Assembly (NCBI GenBank): GCA_003864495.1
Contig: ML133365.1
Location: 3,789,856-3,853,855, forward strand
DNA from: Nemopilema nomurai
Lineage: Eukaryota; Cnidaria; Scyphozoa; Rhizostomeae; Rhizostomatidae
Length of the DNA stretch: 64,000 nt
Direction of reading: 5' to 3'
Under the pieces are notes generated by a model. The model ran no database searches. It had not been told where the DNA came from and saw nothing but the letters and a program-made list of their open reading frames with translations. The translations under genes were made by a program, and so were the position numbers. This document shows positions 34,495 through 47,139 of this stretch, one piece after another. The first letter of the stretch is position 1; each line of letters starts with the position of its first letter.

Positions 34495-37207
34495 GGTTTA
34501 CCCAGAGCAACTGAAATTTCGGCTTTCGGAAGGTGGAGCACCACTCAAGCTAGCAATCAGAAACACCGTTCCAATTATCTGCGAAAAGTTTCACGAGTGT
34601 TTTGTAGTGGTTGAAATCGGACAAACCGAATCGGACACGTTAGTCGGTGTCTGCTTGGTGCGGTTCGATCCAGGAAAAGCGAACCAAACAATGGAACTGC
34701 AAGTGGTGGCCTTGAGAGACTTTGTCGATGATGGTGACCATACAATGCACGTCAAGTTTCACGTCTTTGAACACATCGATCCCGTTGATTGGAACCTTCA
34801 TAAACGGATCCCCGATTTGAAGGTATATGAATTTTCCTTACAAACTATCGAAAAGACATCTCTTCTATAATGACAGGACACAAACTCTCCAGTTCTTTAA
34901 TTAAGTTTTGATTATGACACAAACATCACCTGACCATAATTTGAAATATTCCCAGTAAATCAGAATGCTACAAAAGGTTCAAGTGAACAAACTTTAGACT
35001 GCAGATATATTTTCCCTGGTCTGATGAAATGCAAACAAAATCGGTTCCAAGTCAGAGAGCAACAAGCCAGGGTTCCGCGCCAACCTCGACATTAATTTGC
35101 AAAAGCATCAATTTGACAGTCAGTGATTAGTTTGATTTTTCTCAGATAATTCTTAACTTTAGATTTGGATTACTTATAGATTACGTCAGTGGATGTTGGC
35201 ACAGAGAGATGCTCGACCACAGGGGACCCACACATCACCACCTTCGACAAATTGTAGGTCACGTCCTGTCTTTGAGCCAGGAGAAACTTATAAATGCTCC
35301 ATTTACGTCATAATCCTGGTATCAAAATGAAAGTGTTATCTATTTCAGGTGTTTCTGTTTCCATAGAATGATTTTATCTTTCAACTTTAGGAAGTAGGTT
35401 TAACCTTTTTAATTCCATTTCTACCATCATTATCAATTTGGGGACTACGTTCTCGTTAATAGCACTTGTCGAAAATTTTAGGTACATGCAATTTTTATTG
35501 TAGTTCAGTGAGAATAGCGTGAATTTCACGGCCTACGCTTGAAAAGTCTAGATTGACAGTAATTGACCAGAGTAGATGTCGTAAAAGTAGTAGTAGTAGA
35601 CAATTATCGCTTTGATTCTCGTTATTTCACGGCCTTTGTAGTGCTATTTGAATGATTTTACAAATGCATTCTCATGTTGCAAAACTTCAGTGAAAACTAT
35701 CTGGCCCTGCAGGGGTTCTGAAACGTCGATTTGGTGAATTACAAGTATTCAACATACATAGCACGCATAAAATTCACATTTTCATCCCAAAATTAGGTGC
35801 ATGTTCGAACATGGAAGTGCGCCAGCGTATCATGCAACTGCGGCATAGCTGCGAGGGAAGGCGATGACGTAATTGTAATCGACATGTGCAGTGACAAAAT
35901 CCCAAGAGCCCGTTTTGCAAGCACAGTGCAGCCACATCCGGACACGAGGCTACAAAGAAATAGTAACGGATAGAGTTTTGAGGTACAGTCAACACGAAAA
36001 CATATTAATATTCATTCGTCACAGCAATGCAACAATAATCAGATAAACATATTGATGTATGAGTCAGTTTTAAGCACAAGAACTAAAGACAAAACGATTA
36101 AAATGTCACCACAGTGGTGGATAAAGTCATTAAGCATTAAAATGTCAAGTATATCGAGGCAGCAGTACAGGCTCTTGGAAAATATTGACTTTGATTTTCT
36201 TGTCAACTAGTTTTCAAGAAAAATGGCTAGGAAAGATCGTGAGATAATTAATCACTACTTCCGATGGTTGTGAGAAATATAGAATAATGTGCTATCATTG
36301 ACATTTACTCAAGTTTGTCACTCAGGAGACATAAATAAAGATTGCGTGACGATTCACACCTCAATGCTTTCATTGATTGGCCTAACACGTGGAGCTTGAA
36401 ACGGACACATTTTATGCGACGAAAGTGAGAAATTGGTTACAGCACAAATTGAAAGCACTCTTACCAATCTTGCAAACAATTGTAAGGTCGAAATAAAATT
36501 ATAAAGAATGAATCTTTTCAGCCAAGGTTGAACGTAAAGCCATTTAAAAATAAAAAATTAGTATCACAATACAATACTTCGCTACATGGGCAAGTATTAA
36601 GGGTGCCTTTCTTGTCAAAGAAGTCTGACAGTATTTCCGCCTCCCTTTTCGAGCATTGTACAATTCTATCAACTTTGGAAGCATCATTTTCTAGATTTCA
36701 TTTCCTTCTGGAGCATTTGTCCGCGTCGACATGCTTCAGTGGCACGGCAATGTTTGGTACGCTAATATACAGGTTCAGGTTGTGAGTGACGACTTCAAAT
36801 GCACACAAGGTCTGTGTCGAACGTTCGATCGAAATAAGGCGAATGAGATGACAGGAAGCGATGGACAAGTGGTGTCAGGTCGGCATGGCTCCATTGCACC
36901 TACTCAGTTCACCGAAGCTGGAAGTATGAATCTACAATCATTTCTTTCCAAATTCAGAGAGACTCTCTACCTAGTGACAAAAGGCCTAATACAGAAGAGA
37001 TGGTGTTGAAGCCAAAATTGCCTATTGAGTGTCACAAAGAATCTTCCAATGATTGTAACAAAGTAGCAATTAATTGTTGTCACAAAGTGGCCCCAACGTC
37101 TGGACGGACTGTGTGACATGAGGAAGCGCGACTGCACCGCTACTAGAGTATCCGGCTATAACTTTGTTGATTCTTCGAATCTCAAATGCAAGATGCAACA
37201 TGCAGAG
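34495..37207 (+). pseudogene. Decayed paralog of exons 6-10 and part of 12, unit 1
   Basis: Matches to the live gene: exon 6 at 34495-34822, exon 7 at 35180-35253 (intact, GDPH kept), exon 8 at about 35421-35481, exon 9 at 35797-35982, exon 10 at 36695-36923, part of exon 12 at about 37073-37207. Damage: exon 8 has no AG acceptor and its last codon is TAG (35479-35481); exon 9 has TAG (35971-35973) where the gene has lysine; exon 10 lost one base before its donor and has Arg for Gly in CGTFD; exon 11 and the EGF half of exon 12 are gone. Introns differ strongly from those of the live gene, so this is an older duplicate. Confidence 0.88.
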
Positions 37208-37280
37208 GTATCTGAAAAGGCTTTTATATCCTTGTTTGGTTAGCATGGGTAGCACGATCAGCCATTTCTAATCTTACAAA

Positions 37281-37880
37281 TATAAAGTTCACAATCGCTA
37301 GAAGAAAGCGGAACCAGTTTTCGCATACTTAAAAGTATTTTTTTCGTCCGAAACTCCTCAGAGTATGCAAACGTCGGAAGATAACCAAAAACTGACTCAA
37401 AGACTGGAAGATAGAAAAAGCAGCATGTTCCCACGAGCATAAGGACCAAAACGTCTGCAGAAAGAGAGCGGTCGCGTCGAAATTGTAAAAGATGCAATGC
37501 CCAAATTAATTGTGATTTGGCTATAGGACAATATCTTTTAGAGAATCCAGATTGCGCCAAAACATACAGTGACGACAATTTTCGTATAATTGGGCAAGCT
37601 AGGTCGTCCTTTCACCTAGGTGTTTTGGAGTCTGTCTATATTTCAATGGAAAATCCCTGGAAAATTCTTTGTAGACAGAAACAGTTCCTCTTTTCCCTTG
37701 GGCACTTCTAAAGTTAGGTGTTAAGTAACGCAGATTGGTCAATTATAGCCAATTACGCCCTCTGCTTATCACCCTCTAGTGTTTTCGATCCGCATCTGGC
37801 TATTTATGCAGTCAGTTTTTGGTTATCTTCCGACGTTTGCATACTCTGAGGAGTGTCGGACGAAAAATGTACTTTTAAGT
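37281..37880. mobile_element. Penelope-like retroelement remnant between inverted arms, unit 1
   Basis: Arms at 37328-37396 and 37811-37879 are near-perfect reverse complements of about 68 bases (one reads CTCCTCAGAGTATGCAAACG, the other its complement). Each carries a hammerhead-like core, minus strand in the left arm and plus strand in the right. Between them lies a retroelement protein fragment (37451-37711). Inverted or tandem pseudo-LTRs with hammerheads are known in Penelope-like elements. A second copy is at 46540-47139; in unit 3 the element is cut at about 55738. Confidence 0.6.
37451..37711 (+). pseudogene. C-terminal fragment of a Penelope-like retroelement protein
   Basis: The open frame reads RRNCKRCNAQINCDLAIGQ, then YLLENPDCAKTYSDDNFRII, then FHLGVLESVYI and LCRQKQFLFSLGHF before TAA. 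This ending (H/Y-L-x-x-N-x-x-C ... F-x-I-x-x-x-A-R ... F-H-L-x-V-L-E-x-x-Y-I ... L-C-R-Q-K-x-F-x-x-S-L) is one I associate with reverse-transcriptase/GIY-YIG proteins repeated in cnidarian genomes. No reverse transcriptase domain remains. The unit 2 copy is at 46710-46970. Confidence 0.6.
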
Positions 37881-37890
37881 ACCGTAAATC
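37811..37890 (+). ncRNA. Hammerhead-ribozyme-like motif, right arm, unit 1
   Basis: In order: stem I strand GTTTGCATACT, core CTGAGGA, short stem II (G-U ... A-C closing pairs), GAA, an A-rich/T-rich stem III, then TTA and AGTACC, where a complete partner would be AGTATGC. The closing strand is partly diverged here. The left arm, read on the minus strand (37396 to 37310), keeps AGTATGC and has a better stem II (GUU-UCG-GAC). Both fit the type I order of Penelope-associated hammerheads. Confidence 0.45.
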
Positions 37891-38110
37891 CTCGAATTGG
37901 CCCCCCCCTCGAAAACGCCCCCTTCGAATAAACCCCCCTCGATTTTTTGATTTTCGACTCCTGAGGTTGCCTTTGGTATTTTAGTGAATTACCACCAAAA
38001 TTTATATCTTTGCTAGAAACGTGATCAAATATTACTTTATACTTAGATTATTTTCTCTCTTATAAAAAGAGAGAAATTTAAAAAATTATCTTTTCTTCTT
38101 CTTTTCTTAG
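37881..38110. repeat. C-run repeat segment at the unit junction
   Basis: ACCGTAAATCCTCGAATTGG is followed by three cytosine runs within 60 bases, then AT-rich sequence up to the exon-13 flank. The same segment is at 47140-47370. It looks like a dispersed repeat, and it marks the join between paralog intron and live-gene intron in each full unit. Confidence 0.55.
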
Positions 38111-38151
38111 TTTCTTCGCCGACAAATGACGATTAACACCCTTTATATCAG

Positions 38152-41100
38152 ACATATACTTTTGTCAAGCCTCAAGGTAGAGAGTACTTGAAGTCTGGCA
38201 AAGCAGAGGAGAGCCAGGGATTTCTGTTGAGTTTTGGCGAAGTTTCATGCGAAATGGATGTGCTGCCAACGAACACAGACAAGTATGGAGGTGGCGAGAA
38301 AGGCCTCGCGGTTGCTGCTGTCTACATATCCATAGCCAACGAAGCGAAAAACTACAGCAGAGTCCAGTCATTGCACGTTGTGTACGATTCGAAGTGCATC
38401 AACTGCGGCTTGAACGAGACATGCTACAAAAAGGTCAGTGTTCTTCAATTTTGCTTTAGTTGTTCAATGCGTCGCTAGCTTGCTACACTTGCTTACAATG
38501 TTGCTGGTTATTAAAGCTACGCAAAATTACCAGAATGTAGATATTCAGGAGCGGGCTGGTATGAACCTAATGCAGCAATGGAGGTTGCAGTGTTGCTTTT
38601 CCAATTGCAGGAAGATACTTGCCTGATCAACGGATATTGCTTTAACAAGGAGGAGACTAATCCTCAGAACTATTGTGGAATTTGTGATCCAGTGGAAAAT
38701 GAATATCAGTTTTCAACCCGAAAGCGTGAGTTTTTTATTTGCTTATGGGAACATTCTTTTTTGTTTGATTTATGTTATGTCATGTCACATTGATGTCTTA
38801 TCAGTAATTTATCCAATTATGACCTACGGTTACGTCATGGCATGCCAAACGAGAGTAGGAATATATTGGTATTTAAAGGTCCAATCCTTCTTTTTGACTG
38901 GCATGCCATCTAGCAAGATTATTGAAAAAGTAGGGACGGCGCCACAAAATTTAATCCGGGATGACAATGAATCAGGTTTAGTGACATAAAAGGATTGATT
39001 GTGGTTTGGTCAGTCGCAAAAGAAAATTGTGCCTTCTAGATTGACTAAAGATGCATCTTTAGAACTAAAATTTTACAAAAGAAATACCAACCGCTTGAAA
39101 TAAACAGTTCGAAGATTCTCATTGATTATCAAATTTTAGAAAAAAATTAGGAGGGTGGAATTCATGCTAAAGCTATGGTGATGGACGTTGGGAAGAGGAA
39201 GCAGGGTGACCATTCGTTCAGAATACAAATCTCAATGACAATTATAATGAATTGACAAAGAGAATTTCACTTTCTGACAACGCACGTGCTTCTTCTTCTT
39301 TTTTTCCTTCTTCTTCTTCTTCTTCTTCTTATCATTCTCCTTCTTCTTCCTCTTCTTCTTCTTCCTCTTCTTATTCTGCTTCTTCTTCTTCCTCTTCCTC
39401 CTCTTCTTCTTTTCCTTCTTCCTCTTCTTATAATTTTCCTTCTTCTTCTCCTCATTTTTCTTCTTCTTATCATTTTCCTTCTTCTTCCCCTTCTTCTTCT
39501 TCCTCTTCTTATTCTGCTTCCTCTTCTTCCTCTTCCTACTCCTCTTCTTTTCCTTCGTCTTCTTCTTATCATTTTCCTTCTTCTTCTCCTCATTTTCTTC
39601 TTCTTTCCTCTTCTCTCTTCTTCTTTTCCTTCTTCTTCTTTTTCTTCTTCTTTCTTTATTCGCTTTCTTCTGCTCCTTTTTTCCAGTAGTCCATGTTGAC
39701 ACGTTGAAAATAACCCAAACCTAAAACAGGCCGGAAACTAAAGCCTGTGTACTTTACCTTTATATTTGTGGGAATTTTCTAGAAATAATAATTTTGCAAT
39801 AATTATTTTTCGCTTTGTATTTTTTAATTTTTTTTTCTTAATGAATAGTTCACTCAGCTCCTGTGTTCCTTACCAAACCGACCTGGGTGGCCTTTGCGCA
39901 TTATGAATTCAAGCTGCAAATTCAGGCACTTGATCCTGAAAACCAAACTGTGGAATACAGGCTTAAAGAAAACTACAAACAGGTCAATTTGACGATTGAT
40001 GGACTATTTAATTGGACTCCAAAACAAACTGGATTGGGCCATTTTACAGTGATAGCAATAGATCGTTGTGGGAAGCAGGCGAGCCTTGAGCTGGCTATCA
40101 ATGCAACTGTATGTCCTTGTGGCGAACGACAAGTGTGCGAGGTTGTTTATGGTGGTACAGGAGATGACGTCACATGCAGCTGCATCGAAGGGTGCACTGG
40201 GCCAACGTGAGTATAAGAAATAGTTATATAACAGCATATGGGAACATAGAATAAGTAGATTCCTTTTGATTGCAGAAGGAGAAGAGAGAAAGTACATTTC
40301 GTAATAGGTAATTCGTTACAAAGCAGTGGGGCTGATGAAACTTTGTTACTCTATTTTACAAGTCTCGTGTAATATTTATTTTACCTAGAACTTTAATCAG
40401 AAATGGGTAGATAAAACTTGCCCTAAGAGCCCTGTCCCTACTTGACCGATAGTGTGTTGAGACAAACACTTTGCGATGAGAGAAACTTAACTTTTCTGAA
40501 AAAGGGTTATACCTAAACCTTTTACAAAAGGACATGGATACAACTGAGTTGAAACTAAAGTTTTTATATTGCTTTTCAAAGTAAGCTAAATGTTACTTTA
40601 TTACTTTTAGGTGTTCTGAAACTCTGCCAGGAAAAGCTTGCAGTTACGGTAAGTACAGATAATTCAATTGTCTATTAGATTTTTTAATGAGTATCAAATT
40701 TTCTCTTCGACTCTGTAGTCTCCTTACGTTGTAAAGCGTTCTGTCAAGTATCAAATTTGTTCTTTACACTCTATATTGTCCTTCCGTCGTAAAACGAAAG
40801 TCGGAATAATGGATACTCTAGGGGCGTTTTTTCCTGAAACGTAACCCAAGAAGTAGGTTTCTGGAATCATACCCCACTTTTAAATTTTTGTAAGGGTACT
40901 TTTGAGGAAGTTGAGGAAAGAACTGCTCCCCTGAAGTAAGGTACTGAAATTTTTATCCCAGAGTAATGTGGAATTGGCAACTTTTCATGTAAATAGCAAC
41001 AAAGCTGCTCTGTTATTGATGATCATCTAAAGTGTCTTTAACTATTTGCTGCTTTCAACAACCAAAGCACCCAGAAACGAATTCATGGAAGCACATTATT

Positions 41101-41724
41101 CAAATAAATTGGGCGCTTTGAAAGAAAACAGTTTTTTAATCTAAGCTACTAATGAAATATTGCGTGAGGTAATAAATTGTAAATTGGTCATGATTTTAAA
41201 CCTTATAACTTTAAATGTTTATAGGAATGTTGATAAGTGTATGCCAATTTTGATAATAAACATGTACTATTGGCTGATATAATTTCAATGTAAAGATTAA
41301 TTGATAACAGAGAACTTGCATAATTTTGTTTTGAAAATTCACGTTAAATTCAAAGCTAGAAGTTTTCTGAACAGGCATCCATTGAATGAATGCTTGATAC
41401 CACGGCAAGATTTCTCTAAATTCCAAAAATATTGAGCTACGAACCTTAAATCAATTATTTTCTCTTTCATTATTTTGTTAAGCTGCCAAGCCGAGAAAGT
41501 TTTCTGCGGATGAATCAAATACGGCGATAATTATCATCCCTGCAACGATAGCAGCTGTTTTAATCCTAGCTGTGATACTGGTAGCATATTACCTTCGAAC
41601 AAAGTCCAGAAATGGCAAAGCTGAGAAAGACGAAGATGGAACAAGTGTCGCTTACAGCAGAAAAGCTGGCAAGGCAAGGGTTTTCGAGAATGACATGTAT
41701 GCAAGCACAGCTACATTAACCTGA
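38152..41724 (+). pseudogene. Intact duplicate of exons 13-17, unit 2
   Basis: Exon copies at 38152-38433, 38611-38725, 39849-40206, 40611-40648 and 41483-41724. All splice sites and frames are preserved and the final TGA is at 41722-41724. Changes from unit 1 include Y to F in exon 13, NF to NY and GKK to GKQ in exon 15, VVFY to VAYY in the membrane span and FKND to FEND in the tail. No intact 5' exons precede it except those of the live gene, whose exon 12 (ending 28955) is phase-compatible. It is therefore either a silent duplicate or an alternative 3' cassette; the sequence does not decide. Confidence 0.75.
39289..39686 (+). repeat. Expanded polypyrimidine tract, unit 2
   Basis: About 400 bases of C/T, twice the length of the tracts in units 1 and 3, with internal higher-order repetition (TTATTCTGCTTC and TTATCATTTTCC recur). 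Probably replication slippage or unequal exchange. Confidence 0.9.
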
Positions 41725-43046
41725 AAACCCACCACGACTCGGCACTTTCAGAGACAAAGTTGATAATACCTCAACTGCATAAACGCCATGATTGTCAATT
41801 CTAGACATCAAAATTATGATCATTATGCCTGCTTTCGTTCTCAAGCGAAAGGTCCAAACAAGTGTGACAGTACATGCAGGACATGTCAACTTAGAGAAAT
41901 CACTGTGCTACGACTCTACTTATCATCTCAAAGATTCCCATTTATAAATGTTGACTTTTTTAAATACAAATATTCAAGTATTGAACTAGAAAACAAGCTT
42001 CAAATATTGAAAATTGCTACCTAGCGCTACATTAACTAAATGAAAAAAGGAATTTTAAATGCCAATCTTTTATACAATTTTGTTCAGTGTAGCTGGATTG
42101 TATGTTATTTTACATCATAATGAAATTCTCCGGTATGTTTGCGAAATAATGCAGGATCTTATATTTGTTGTTTGAATCGTCGTTGAGCAAAGTAACCAAT
42201 GTGGCGCTGATTCAATTGTTTTCAAATATTTTCTTGCAGCGTTTAATTACGGATATTTATTAGTAATGATTGCACTGAAAGTGCAATGCAGAATTTTCTG
42301 TTCCAACGCGATTGTTAGTAAATCTACCTAGCAACTATTACCATGTTCCCATAATTTAGGCATTCTAATTTACGCGAGAATTAATGATAACAAGCATTCT
42401 GATGATTTCACCATTATCATGTTAGCCTTAGCTAAACATTTCTTACTAAATCACTGCGAATTTTGGTGAACACCAAATGTTCATTAATGAAGACTGATGT
42501 TCAACATTTTGTTCTTTCCGACTGATTTTTGCACAGTTTTCTTAGTAAAACTAGATAGATGGCTGGAATTATTGTTTGAAAAATTTGAAATACTGCTTAA
42601 AAGGAGTGATGGAAAATTACAGAGTATTGTTTAATTGTTACAGAATGGCAGAAAAAGTTATGATTAAAGACGTACAGAACAACAATACCAGAATATTCTT
42701 TAACTCAATATACGCTTTCGACAAGATTTTATAGCATGCAACATTTATGCAACATGCGTATTTATTTTCAAGCATTCGCATTCTTAAATTCCATTATGCA
42801 TCATGGAAATCGTTTTCTTTGTTTGATAAGGAAGTCAGATGCGTTTCTCATTAAGTGCATATTTCCCATCATCTGCTCTAGAAGACTTTTCCACATCCAA
42901 AGCAAGGCATCGTGTAAATAGTTTTGGCATCTGTTTTAAAAAAATTTGCGTTTAAACAAGACCCTATGCCATCCCAATAATTCTCGAGCTTTGATTTAAA
43001 TCTCTGCACACATGAACAAGCACAGAATCGATGCAAAGACTTTGCA

Positions 43047-43116
43047 ATGCAGTACTACCGCATTCTTGTGCTTTTATCTAGCCTGCTTTTCAATGTCGTC
43101 ACTTCCACGCAAACAG
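43047..43116 (+). pseudogene. Paralog signal-peptide exon, unit 2 (reading intact)
   Basis: ATG opens MQYYRILVLLSSLLFNVVTS followed by TQTG and a phase-1 donor GTACGA. It has the same length (70 bases), phase and ending (STQTG) as exon 1 of the live gene (STRTG). This shows the paralog once had its own 5' end. No copies of exons 2-5 lie between it and the exon 6 copy at 43745. Confidence 0.7.
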
Positions 43117-43744
43117 GTACGAATAACGAATTGTGACAAGTTTCTAAATACTCTGATGCCACAAATTCTTACTTCTACGCCATTTTTGCGCGCTTGGATC
43201 ATTACACCCTGACTTTTAATCGCTATAATGATAGGTGGCATTGTTTGCTATTGCTCGCGATATTCTATCGAGGGTGCCTTGTTAAGAAAGAGTATGGAGC
43301 AATTTAACCAAGCTCTTTCCAACCACATGATAGACATTCAGGACTAACCATTGCTCGTTCAAAAGGAGTACCCCTTCAAGACGTCTTGACTCGTGTAAAT
43401 TACATAATTAATAATCTCCTCTAAAATGACACTGATCATGCATTGTAAAATTCAAGAGTAAAGGAATTTTAGAAATAAATAAACTATTGTCAGCATATCT
43501 GGTATTATTTGCTTCAAGGAGTGAGTCAAAATAAGGCTCAGAAATATGATTCCATTTTTTACAAAGGACTTTCAATTGCTTGAAAATATGATTCCATTTT
43601 CGTTATATTTGCGCTATCGACGACATTTTATTATATATATACATTATAAATCAAATATCATTCTTACGTTACAACTAAATTTTCAATTAATGGATCAACC
43701 TTGGAGAATAGCTTACTCGAAGTAGTTTCTCGATATCTTTTGAG

Positions 43745-46466
43745 GTTTACCCAGAGCAACTGAAATTTCGGCTTTCGGAAGGTGGAGCACCACTCAAGCT
43801 AGCAATCAGAAACACCGTTCCAATTATCTGCGAAAAGTTTCACGAGTGTTTTGTAGTGGTTGAAATCGGACAAACCGAATCGGACACGTTAGTCGGTGTC
43901 TGCTTGGTGCGGTTCGATCCAGGAAAAGCGAACCAAACAAAGGAACTACAAGTGGTGGCCTTGAGAGACTTTGTCGATGATGGTGACCATACAATGCACG
44001 TCAAGTTTCACGTCTTTGAACACATCGATCCCGTTGATTGGAACCTTCATAAACGGATCCCCGATTGAAGGTATATGAATTTTCCTTACAAACTATCGAA
44101 AAGACATCTCTTCTATAATGACAGGACACAAACTCTCCAGTTCTTTAATTAAGTTTTGATTATGACACAAACATCACCTGACCATAATTTGAAATATTCC
44201 CAGTAAATCAGAATGCTACAAAAGGTTCAAGTGAACAAACTTTAGACTGCAGATATATTTTCCCTGGTCTGATGAAATGCAAACAAAATCGGTTCCAAGT
44301 CAGAGAGCAACAAGCCAGGGTTCCGCGCCAACCTCGACATTAATTTGCAAAAGCATCAATTTGACAGTCAGTGATTAGTTTGATTTTTCTCAGATAATTC
44401 TTAACTTTAGATTTGGATTACTTATAGATTACGTCAGTGGATGTTGGCACAGAGAGATGCTCGACCACAGGGGACCCACACATCACCACCTTCGACAAAT
44501 TGTAGGTCACGTCCTGTCTTTGAGCCAGGAGAAACTTATAAATGCTCCATTTACGTCATAATCCTGGTATCAAAATGAAAGTGTTATCTATTTCAGGTGT
44601 TTCTGTTTCCATAGAATGATTTTATCTTTCAACTTTAGGAAGTAGGTTTAACCTTTTTAATTCCATTTCTACCATCATTATCAATTTGGGGACTACGTTC
44701 TCGTTAATAGCACTTGTCGAAAATTTTAGGTACATGCAATTTTAAATTGTGATTCAGTGAGAATAGCGTGAATTTCACGGCCTACGCTTGAAAAGTCTAG
44801 ATTGACAGTAATTGACCAGAGTAGATGTCGTAAAAGTAGTAGTAGTAGACAATTATCGCTTTGATTCTCGTTATTTCACGGCCTTTGCAGTGCTATTTGA
44901 ATGTTTTACTTTTTCTTTTAAAATAATCTCATGTTGCAAAACTTCAGTGAAAACTATCTGGCCCTGCAGGGGTTCTGAAACGTCGATTTGGTGAATTACA
45001 AGTATTCAACATACATAGCACGCATAAAATTCACATTTTCATCCCAAAATTAGGTGCATGTTCGAACATGGAAGTGCGCCAGCGTATCATGCAACTGCGG
45101 CATAGCTGCGAGGGAAGGCGATGACGTAATTGTAATCGACATGTGCAGTGACAAAATCCCAAGAGCCCGTTTTGCAAGCACAGTGCAGTCACATCCGGAC
45201 ACGAGGCTACAAAGAAATAGTAACGGATAGAGTTTTGAGGTACAGTCAACACGAAAACATATTAATATTCATTCTTCACAGCAATGCAACAATAATCAGA
45301 TAAACATATTGATGTATGAGTCAGTTTTAAGCACAAGAACTAAAGACAAAACGATTAAAATGTCACCACAGTGGTGGATAAAGTCATTAAGCATTAAAAT
45401 GTCAAGTATATCGAGGCAGCAGTACAGGCTCTTGGAAAATATTGACTTTGATTTTCTTGTCAACTAGTTTTCAAGAAAAATGGCTAGGAAAGATCGTGAG
45501 ATAATTAATCACTACTTCCGATGGTTGTGAGAAATATAGAATAATGTGCTATCATTGACATTTACTCAAGTTTGTCACTCAGGAGACATAAATAAAGATT
45601 GCGTGACGATTCACACCTCAATGCTTTCATTGATTGGCCTAACACGTGGAGCTTGAAACGGACACATTTTATGCGACGAAAGTGAGAAATTGGTTACAGC
45701 ACAAATTGAAAGCACTCTTACCAATCTTGCAAACAATTGTAAGGTCGAAATAAAATTATAAAGAATGAATCTTTTCAGCCAAGGTTGAACGTAAAGCCAT
45801 TTAAAAATAGAAAAAATTAGTATCACAATACAATACTTCGCTACATGGGCAAGTATTAAGGGTGCCTTTCTTGTCAAAGAAGTCTGACAGTATTTCCGCC
45901 TCCCTTTTCGAGCATTGTACAATTCTATCAACTTTGGAAGCATCATTTTCTAGATTTCATTTCCTTCTGGAGCATTTGTCCGCGTCGACATGCTTCAGTG
46001 GCACGGCAATGTTTGGTACGCTAATATACAGGTTCAGGTTGTGAGTGACGACTTCAAATGCACACAAGGTCTGTGTCGAACGTTCGATCGAAATAAGGCG
46101 AATGAGATGACAGGAAGCGATGGACAAGTGGTGTCAGGTCGGCATGGCTCCATTGCACCTACTCAGTTCACCGAAGCTGGAAGTATGAATCTACAATCAT
46201 TTCTTTCCAAATTCAGAGAGACTCTCTACCTAGTGACAAAAGGCCTAATACAGAAGAGATGGTGTTGAAGCCAAAATTGCCTATTGAGTGTCACAAAGAA
46301 TCTTCCAATGATTGTAACAAAGTAGCAATTAATTGTTGTCACAAAGTGGCCCCAACGTCTGGACGGACTGTGTGACATGAGGAAGCGCGACTGCACCGCT
46401 ACTAGAGTATCCGGCTATAACTTTGTTGATTCTTCGAATCTCAAATGCAAGATGCAACATGCAGAG
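43745..46466 (+). pseudogene. Decayed paralog of exons 6-10 and part of 12, unit 2
   Basis: Exon 6 at 43745-44070, exon 7 at 44428-44501, exon 8 at about 44669-44729, exon 9 at 45054-45239, exon 10 at 45954-46182, exon 12 part at about 46332-46466. It has the same stops, frameshift and exon loss as unit 1. In addition, one T is missing near the end of exon 6, giving TGA at 44066-44068. Confidence 0.88.
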
Positions 46467-46539
46467 GTATCTGAAAAGGCTTTTATATCCTTGTTTGGTT
46501 AGCATGGGTAGCACGATCAGCCATTTCTAATCTTACAAA

Positions 46540-47139
46540 TATAAAGTTCACAATCGCTAGAAGAAAGCGGAACCAGTTTTCGCATACTTAAAAGTATTTT
46601 TTTCGTCCGAAACTCCTCAGAGTATGCAAACGTCGGAAGATAACCAAAAACTGACTCAAAGACTGGAAGATAGAAAAAGCAGCATGTTCCCACGAGGATA
46701 AGGACCAAAACGTCTGCAGAAAGAGAGCGGTCGCGTCGAAATTGTAAAAGATGCAATGCCCAAATTAATTGTGATTTGGCTATAGGACAATATCTTTTAG
46801 AGAATCCAGATTGCGCCAAAACATACAGTGACGACAATTTTCGTATAATTGGGCAAGCTAGGTCGTCCTTTCACCTAGGTGTTTTGGAGTCTGTCTATAT
46901 TTCAATGGAAAATCCCTGGAAAATTCTTTGTAGACAGAAACAGTTCCTCTTTTCCCTTGGGCACTTCTAAAGTTAGGTGTTAAGTAACGCAGATTGGTCA
47001 ATTATAACCAATTACGCCCTCTGCTTATCACCCTCTAGTGTTTTCGATCCGCATCTGGCTATTTATTCCGTCAGCTTTTGGTTATCTTCCGACGTTTGCA
47101 TACTCTGAGGAATGTCGGACGAAAAATGTACTTTTAAGT
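46540..47139. mobile_element. Penelope-like remnant, unit 2
   Basis: Copy of the element at 37281: arms at 46587-46655 and 47070-47138, protein fragment at 46710-46970 unchanged in reading. The right arm differs by a few bases (CGTCAGCTTTTGG; CTGAGGA changed to CTGAGGAA). Confidence 0.6.

Larger units (their letters stand above)
29066..38110 (+). repeat. Tandem array unit 1 (about 9.05 kb), overlapping the live gene
   Basis: Unit 1 starts in intron 12 of the live gene (TTTCTTCG at 29066) and runs through exons 13-17, the 3' flank and the decayed paralog, to the same phrase at 38111. Units 2 and 3 repeat this order. Exons and most noncoding sequence are nearly identical by eye between units, so amplification is recent. 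Segments 32.5-34.5, 41.7-43.7 and 50.8-52.9 kb correspond, with small indels. Confidence 0.9.

Noticed and set aside
39232..39702. Long open frames on both strands over the polypyrimidine tract (Lys/Arg/Glu-rich on one strand, Ser- or Leu-rich on the other)
   Set aside because: Low-complexity C/T tract with no stop codons by composition; it lies in intron 14 of the unit and has no gene signals.
36528..46268. Open frames spanning the exon 10 copies read as independent small genes
   Set aside because: They are the frameshifted remains of vWD exon 10 running into intron.
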